Part shown: positions 59,175 through 64,000 of the stretch, piece after piece | How the letters are laid out: each line of letters starts with the position of its first letter | Position numbering within the stretch: the first letter of the stretch is position 1 | From: Paramarasmius palmivorus | Taxonomy: Eukaryota > Basidiomycota > Agaricomycetes > Agaricales > Marasmiaceae | Direction of reading: 5' to 3' | Assembly: GCA_037176845.1 (NCBI GenBank) | Contig: JAYKXP010000033.1 | Span: forward strand, 481,600-545,599 | Length of the DNA stretch: 64,000 bases | Notes under the pieces: generated by a model | Databases searched by the model: none | What the model was told of the DNA's origin: nothing | The model's input: the letters and a program-made list of their open reading frames with translations, nothing else | Made by a program: the position numbers and the translations under genes

Positions 59175-59508
59175 GGTTCGTACATACTTTCCCAGTGTTG
59201 GCCTAGGGTACTAGGGTATAAGGCGTAGGATTGAACCTTTTGACCCCCTACCGTTTATTTCTGGACACTAGAGACCTCCCTTGTCAATTTTGGGAGCACC
59301 CGGTTCGTCTACGAGGATATTCCACGATCAATCCCGAAAATCGCCCGAAAACCGTGTGATTTTTTTTTTGGACTAAAGCCCGCTTTCCACCAGACAACCT
59401 GATGCGTCGTAGACCAGAGAGCTTGTGAAGCCTACGTTGGGAATTGAGTGTCTGCCCAACCATGGCCATACGTTCAGAACTCTTGCCCTATACCTCCTCG
59501 GACAGTGG
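59175..59508. other. Junction between truncated P450 and subtelomeric satellite
   Basis: Unique sequence with a T10 tract near 59360 and no coding motif. P450 similarity ends at its left side and GGTATACC satellite begins at its right side. Confidence 0.5.
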
Positions 59509-62500
59509 CCATTGTCCGGGTATACCGGGTATACCGGGTATACCACCCGGGTATACCAGTGGTGTACCTGGGTATACCACACGACGTGCCCTTGTCCGAG
59601 GCAGGTATACCCGGTATACCTGGTATACCCCGACATGTGCTCTTGTCCGAGGTGGGTATACCAGTGGTATACCTGGTATACCCGGGTATACCGCATGACG
59701 TGCCCTTGTCCGAGGCAGGTATACCTGGTATACCCGATGACGTGCCCTTGTCCGAGGTGGGTATACCAGTGGTATACCTGGTATACCCGGGTATACCGCA
59801 TGACGTGTCCTTGTCCGAGTGCAGGTATACCTGGTATACCCGATGACGTGCCCTTGTCCGAGGTGAGTATACCAGTGGTATACCTCATGACGTGCCCTTG
59901 TCCGAGGCAGGTATACCTGGTATACCCGATGACGTGTCCTTGTCCGAGGCAGGTATACCAGTGGTATACCTGGTATACCCGGGTATACCGCATGACGTGC
60001 CCTTGTCCGAGGCAGGTATACCTGGTATACCCGATGACGTGCCCTTGTCCGAGGTGGGTATACCAGTGGTATACCTGGTATACCCGGGTATACCGCATGA
60101 CGTGTCCTTGTCCGAGGCAGGTATACCTGGTATACCCCGACATGTGCTCTTGTCCGAGGTGGGTATACCAGTGGTATACCTGGTATACCCCGACATGTGC
60201 TCTTGTCCGAGGTGGGTATACCAGTGGTATACCTGGTATACCCGGGTATACCGCATGACGTGTCCTTGTCCGAGGCAGGTATACCAGTGGTATACCTGGT
60301 ATACCCCGATGATGTGCCTTGTCCGAGGTGGGTTATACCAGTGGTATACCTGGTATACCCGGGTATACCGCATGACGTGTCCTTGTCCGAGGCAGGTATA
60401 CCTGGTTACCCGATGATGTCCTTGTCCGAGGTGGGTATACCATGGTATACCTGGTATACCCGGGTTTACCGCATGACGTGTCTTGTCCGAGGTGGTTATA
60501 CAGTGGTATACCTGGTATACCTGATGACGTGTGCTCTTGTCCGAGGTGAGTATACCAGTGGTATACTGGTATGATGACGTGTCCTGGGTATACATGAAAC
60601 CTGGTATACCCGGGTATACCGCATGACGTGCCCTTGTCCGAGGCAGGTATACCAGTGGTATACCTGGTATACCCCGACATGTGCTCTTGTCCGAGGTGGG
60701 TTATACCAGGTAAAACCCGGCGTATACCGGGGATGACCTGGTATACCGTGGTTTACCGACATGTGCCCTTTCCGTGGGGTATACCAAGTGGTATACCTGG
60801 TATACCCCGACATGTTGTGTGTGGGTATACCAAGGTATACCTGGTATACCCCCCGTATGGTGCTCTTGTCCCAGGTATAACCCATATACCACTGGTTATA
60901 CCGCATGTGCCCTTGTCCGAGAGTGGAATAACCTGGTATACCCGGGTATTAACCGCATGACGTGCCCTTTGTCCGAGTGAGTATTCCTGAGGTTATACCG
61001 AGGCAGGTATACCTGGTATACCCCGGACATGTGTCCTTGTCCGAGGTGGGTATACCAGTGGTATACCTGGTATACCTGGGTACCGCATGACGTTTGTCCT
61101 TGTCCAGCAGGTATACCTGGTTTACTGACTTGTGTCTTGTCCGAGGCAGGTATACTGGTATACCTGTATACCCCGAATGTGCTCTTGTCCGAGGGGGGGT
61201 ATACAGTGGTATACTGGTATACCTGATGATGTGCTTTTCCTTCTTGTCTATGTTGCTCATGTCTTAAGGTATACCTGGTAATACCCGATGATGACGTGCT
61301 CTTTCCGAGTGTGGAATACCAGTGGTATACCTGGTATACCCGGGTATACCGCTGACGTGTCCTTGTCCGAGGGTTGAGTATTGGTATACCTGGTATTCCG
61401 GGGGTTACGGGTTATACGCATGACGTTTTTGGTCTTGTCCGAGGCAGGTATACCAGTGGTATCCTGGTATACCCGGGGTACTCCATGACGTGTCCTTTCA
61501 GGCTATGTATAACCAGTGGATATTACCTGGTATACCCCGACATGTGATCCTTGTACGTGGTGGGTATTCTTTCTTTGTCCTGGTAGTGGTTATTCCTGGT
61601 ATTACCTGATGATGTGCTCCTTGTCCGAGCAGGTATACCTGGTATAACACGGTGTACCCGTCATGTGTTCTTGTCCGTGGTGGGGTATACCAGTGGTATA
61701 CTGGTTTACCGGGTTTTTAACCCCGAATGTCGTGTCCTTGTCCGAAGTGGTATCCAGTGGTCTACTGGTAATTCCCCCACTGGTCCGTGGTGGGGTTAAA
61801 GCCCTTGGAGGGCCTGGGAATGACGTGCCCTTGTGGACCGAGGCAGGTTATTATCCAGTGGTTTACTGGTATACTCCGGTATACCGAATGACGTGTCCTT
61901 GTCCGAAGCGGCGTATACCCAGTGGGTATACCTGGTATACCCCGACATGTGTCCTTTTGTCCGGAGGCTCGGGGATATACGCATGCCGTCGCCCTTGTCC
62001 GAGGCAGGTATACCTGGTATACTGTTGTCGTTGTACTTGTCCGAGGGCCAGTATACCAGTGGTTATACCTGGTATCCCGGGTATACCGCACTGACGTGTT
62101 GTCCTATTCCGAAAGCGAGTGTCCGTGGTTTATACCATGGTACCCACGAACATGTGTTCCTTGTCCGCGGTGGGTATACACCGGGTATACCATGATTTTT
62201 ACGTGCCCTTGTCGAGGCATGTATACCTGGTATACCCCGACATGTCCTTCCGAGGCAGGTATACCGAGGTGGGTATACCTGTATACCCTGGTATACCACA
62301 TACCCCCGACGTGTCTCTTGTCCGAGTCCAGTTGTATAAGTATACAGGAGTTCTATACCGCATGTCGTGTCATTGTCCGAGGGCAGGTATACCTGGTATA
62401 CGATGTGTGCTCTTGTCGAGGTGGGTATACCAGTGGTATACCTGGTATACACGTGGTATACCGCTTGACGTGCGCCATGGTCCGTGGTGGGTATACCAGT

Positions 62501-63929
62501 GGTTATACCTGGTATAGCCCGGGTATACCGCATGACGTGCCCTTGTCCGAAGGGCAGGTATACCTGGTATACCTGATGACGTGTCTTGTCCGAGGCAGTA
62601 TACCAGTGGTATACCTGGTATACTGGATCCCGACATGTGATGTTCTCTTGTCAGAGGTGGGTATACCAGTGGTGAAATACCTGGTATACCGGGGTATACC
62701 GCATGACGTGTCCTTGTCCGAGGCAGGTATACCGGGTATACCCACATGTGCCCTTGTCCGAGGTGAGAGTTTACGTGGTATAATTTACTGTTCCATTGGT
62801 ATACATGGTTTCATGACGTGTCCGACCTGTGTCCTGTATCGAGAGGGTTATACCAGTGGTATACCTGGTTTACCTGGTATACGCAACGTGCTCTTGTCCC
62901 CTCTTATTTCACCCCTCCCCACGTATTACCTGGTATACCCGACATGTGTCTTGTCCGAGGGTGGGTATACCAGTGGTATTACCTGGTATACCCGGGTATA
63001 CCGCATGACGTGTCCTTGTCCGAGGCCAGGTTTACTGTATTTTTTTTTTTTTACCAGTCATGTGTCCTATTGTCCGAGGTATACCTGGGTATACACTGTG
63101 GTATACCCCATGTGTCCTCCCCCCCCAATACCGAGGTGGGTTTATACCAGTGGTATATTCCTGTATACCCGGGTTATACCGACATGAACGTGCCCTTGTC
63201 CGAGGCAGGTATACCCCCCCTGGATATAAACCCGTTCGACGTGTCCTTGTCCGAAGGCAGGTATACAGTGGTTTTACCTGGTATACATCGGGGGTATACG
63301 CATGACGTGTCCTTGTCCGAAGCGAGATCGCGTTATACCAGTGAGTATTCCCTTCCCCCCTCCCCTACCCCCGACATGTGTCCTTGTCCGAGGTGGGATA
63401 TACAAGTGGGTATACCTGGTATACCCGGGGTATACCATGACGTGCCCCCTTGTCCGAGGCAGGTATTCATGGTGGTATACCTGATGACGTTTTTTGTCCT
63501 TGTCCGAGGCAGGTATACCAGTGGTATTACCTGGTATACCGGGTATACCACAGGGTCCTTGTAGGTGGTCTTGTCGAAGCGAGGTATACACAGTGGTATA
63601 CCTGGTATACCCCGACTTGTGTCTTGTCCGAGGTGGGTATACCAGTGGTATACCGTATAACAGGGTATACTGATGAGTGTGACCTTGTCCGAGGCAGGTT
63701 TACAGTGGTATACTGGTTAATAACGCGACATGTGCTCTTGTTACCGGGTATCCCACATGACGAGTCCTGTCCGAAGCGGTATACCAGTGTATAACTGGTA
63801 TACACCGTCATGTGTCATGTCCGAGGTGGGTATACCAGTGGTAATACCTGGTATACCTGATGATGTGCTCTTGTCCCGAGGCGTTATACCTGGTCTACTG
63901 GCTATACCGCGACATGTGTCCCCTTGTCC
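59509..63929. repeat. Subtelomeric satellite rich in GGTATACC
   Basis: Tandem array built from GGTATACC palindromes joined by short linkers (CAGT, TGGTATACC, CGGGTATACC) and a conserved spacer GACGTG(C/T)CCTTGTCCGAGG. Two spacer forms alternate, ending GAGGCAGG and GAGGTGGG, about 45-65 bp apart, so the higher-order unit is a dimer of about 105-115 bp. Copies from 59.5 to about 60.4 kb are nearly uniform. From about 60.4 kb toward the telomere they carry increasing small indels and homopolymer runs. Reading frames stay open across the array on both strands only because the repeat lacks stops; they are not genes. Confidence 0.95.
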
Positions 63930-64000
63930 GGGTTAGGGTTAGGGGTTAGGGGTTAGGGGGTTAGGGGTTAGGGGTTAGGGTTAGGGTTAGGGGTGGTTAG
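63930..64000 (+). repeat. Telomere repeat, TTAGGG type
   Basis: About 71 bp of GGTTAGGG-type units running to the window edge with the G-rich strand pointing right, as expected at a right chromosome end. TTAGGGG and TTAGGGGG variants are mixed with canonical TTAGGG. Only a short tract is present, so the contig ends inside the telomere. Confidence 0.97.

Noticed and set aside
59373..63936. Long open frames on both strands (up to 421 codons) inside the satellite
   Set aside because: They arise from a stop-free tandem repeat (GIPGIP, YTRYT, VYLVYP patterns), run on both strands at once and break wherever the repeat has indels.
1..64000. CRISPR arrays, operons, ribosome binding sites or bacterial promoters
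   Set aside because: Spliceosomal introns, a TTAGGG telomere and fungal families show this is nuclear eukaryotic DNA, and no CRISPR-like repeat-spacer pattern was seen.

Overview
The window is the end of a chromosome arm from a filamentous basidiomycete, most likely an agaric-type Agaricomycete. It ends at the right edge in a TTAGGG-type telomere (63930-64000) preceded by about 4.4 kb of GGTATACC-rich subtelomeric satellite. Genes carry many introns of about 50 nt. The recognisable families are expanded in mushroom-forming fungi: seven-helix membrane proteins of the DUF6534 and ECILYG types, etherase-like GSTs, Zn2Cys6 regulators, a Cyt/volvatoxin-like gene, and an agaricomycete-specific family with an N-terminal GGDxxxGDI motif. 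Most short reading frames outside the genes listed show no support. All coordinates and splice calls were made by eye.

Layout. 3-4.2 kb: a bHLH regulator. 5.2-19.9 kb: an array of duplicated units made of two non-coding repeats (R1, R2) and members of one protein family (genes A, B and C). An apparently intact 2,999-bp PIF/Harbinger transposon sits just after the stop codon of gene A. 20.6-25.4 kb: a small Asn/Gln-rich gene, a tRNA-Glu-like gene and a DUF6534 membrane protein. 29-34.8 kb: a small C2HC protein, a seven-helix protein and a Cyt-like gene broken by one in-frame stop codon. 36.8-43.3 kb: a ferric reductase, then two paralogous GSTs flanking an amine-oxidase pseudogene that is itself split by an 871-bp MITE-like element. 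44-51.6 kb: little recognisable coding sequence and weak repeats. 51.6-57.5 kb: two Zn2Cys6 transcription factors. 58.2-59.2 kb: a cytochrome P450 that stops halfway, against the subtelomere.

Functional reading. The 36.8-43.3 kb block looks like redox/detoxification genes. The two GST promoters share a GTAAGCA-N4-TGCTTAC inverted repeat and a second short block at nearly the same distance from the ATG, which suggests shared control. The right end looks like a regulator plus P450 pair eroded by terminal truncation. The left third records repeated segmental duplication of an uncharacterised fungal family whose N-terminal half resembles a protein-kinase N-lobe.
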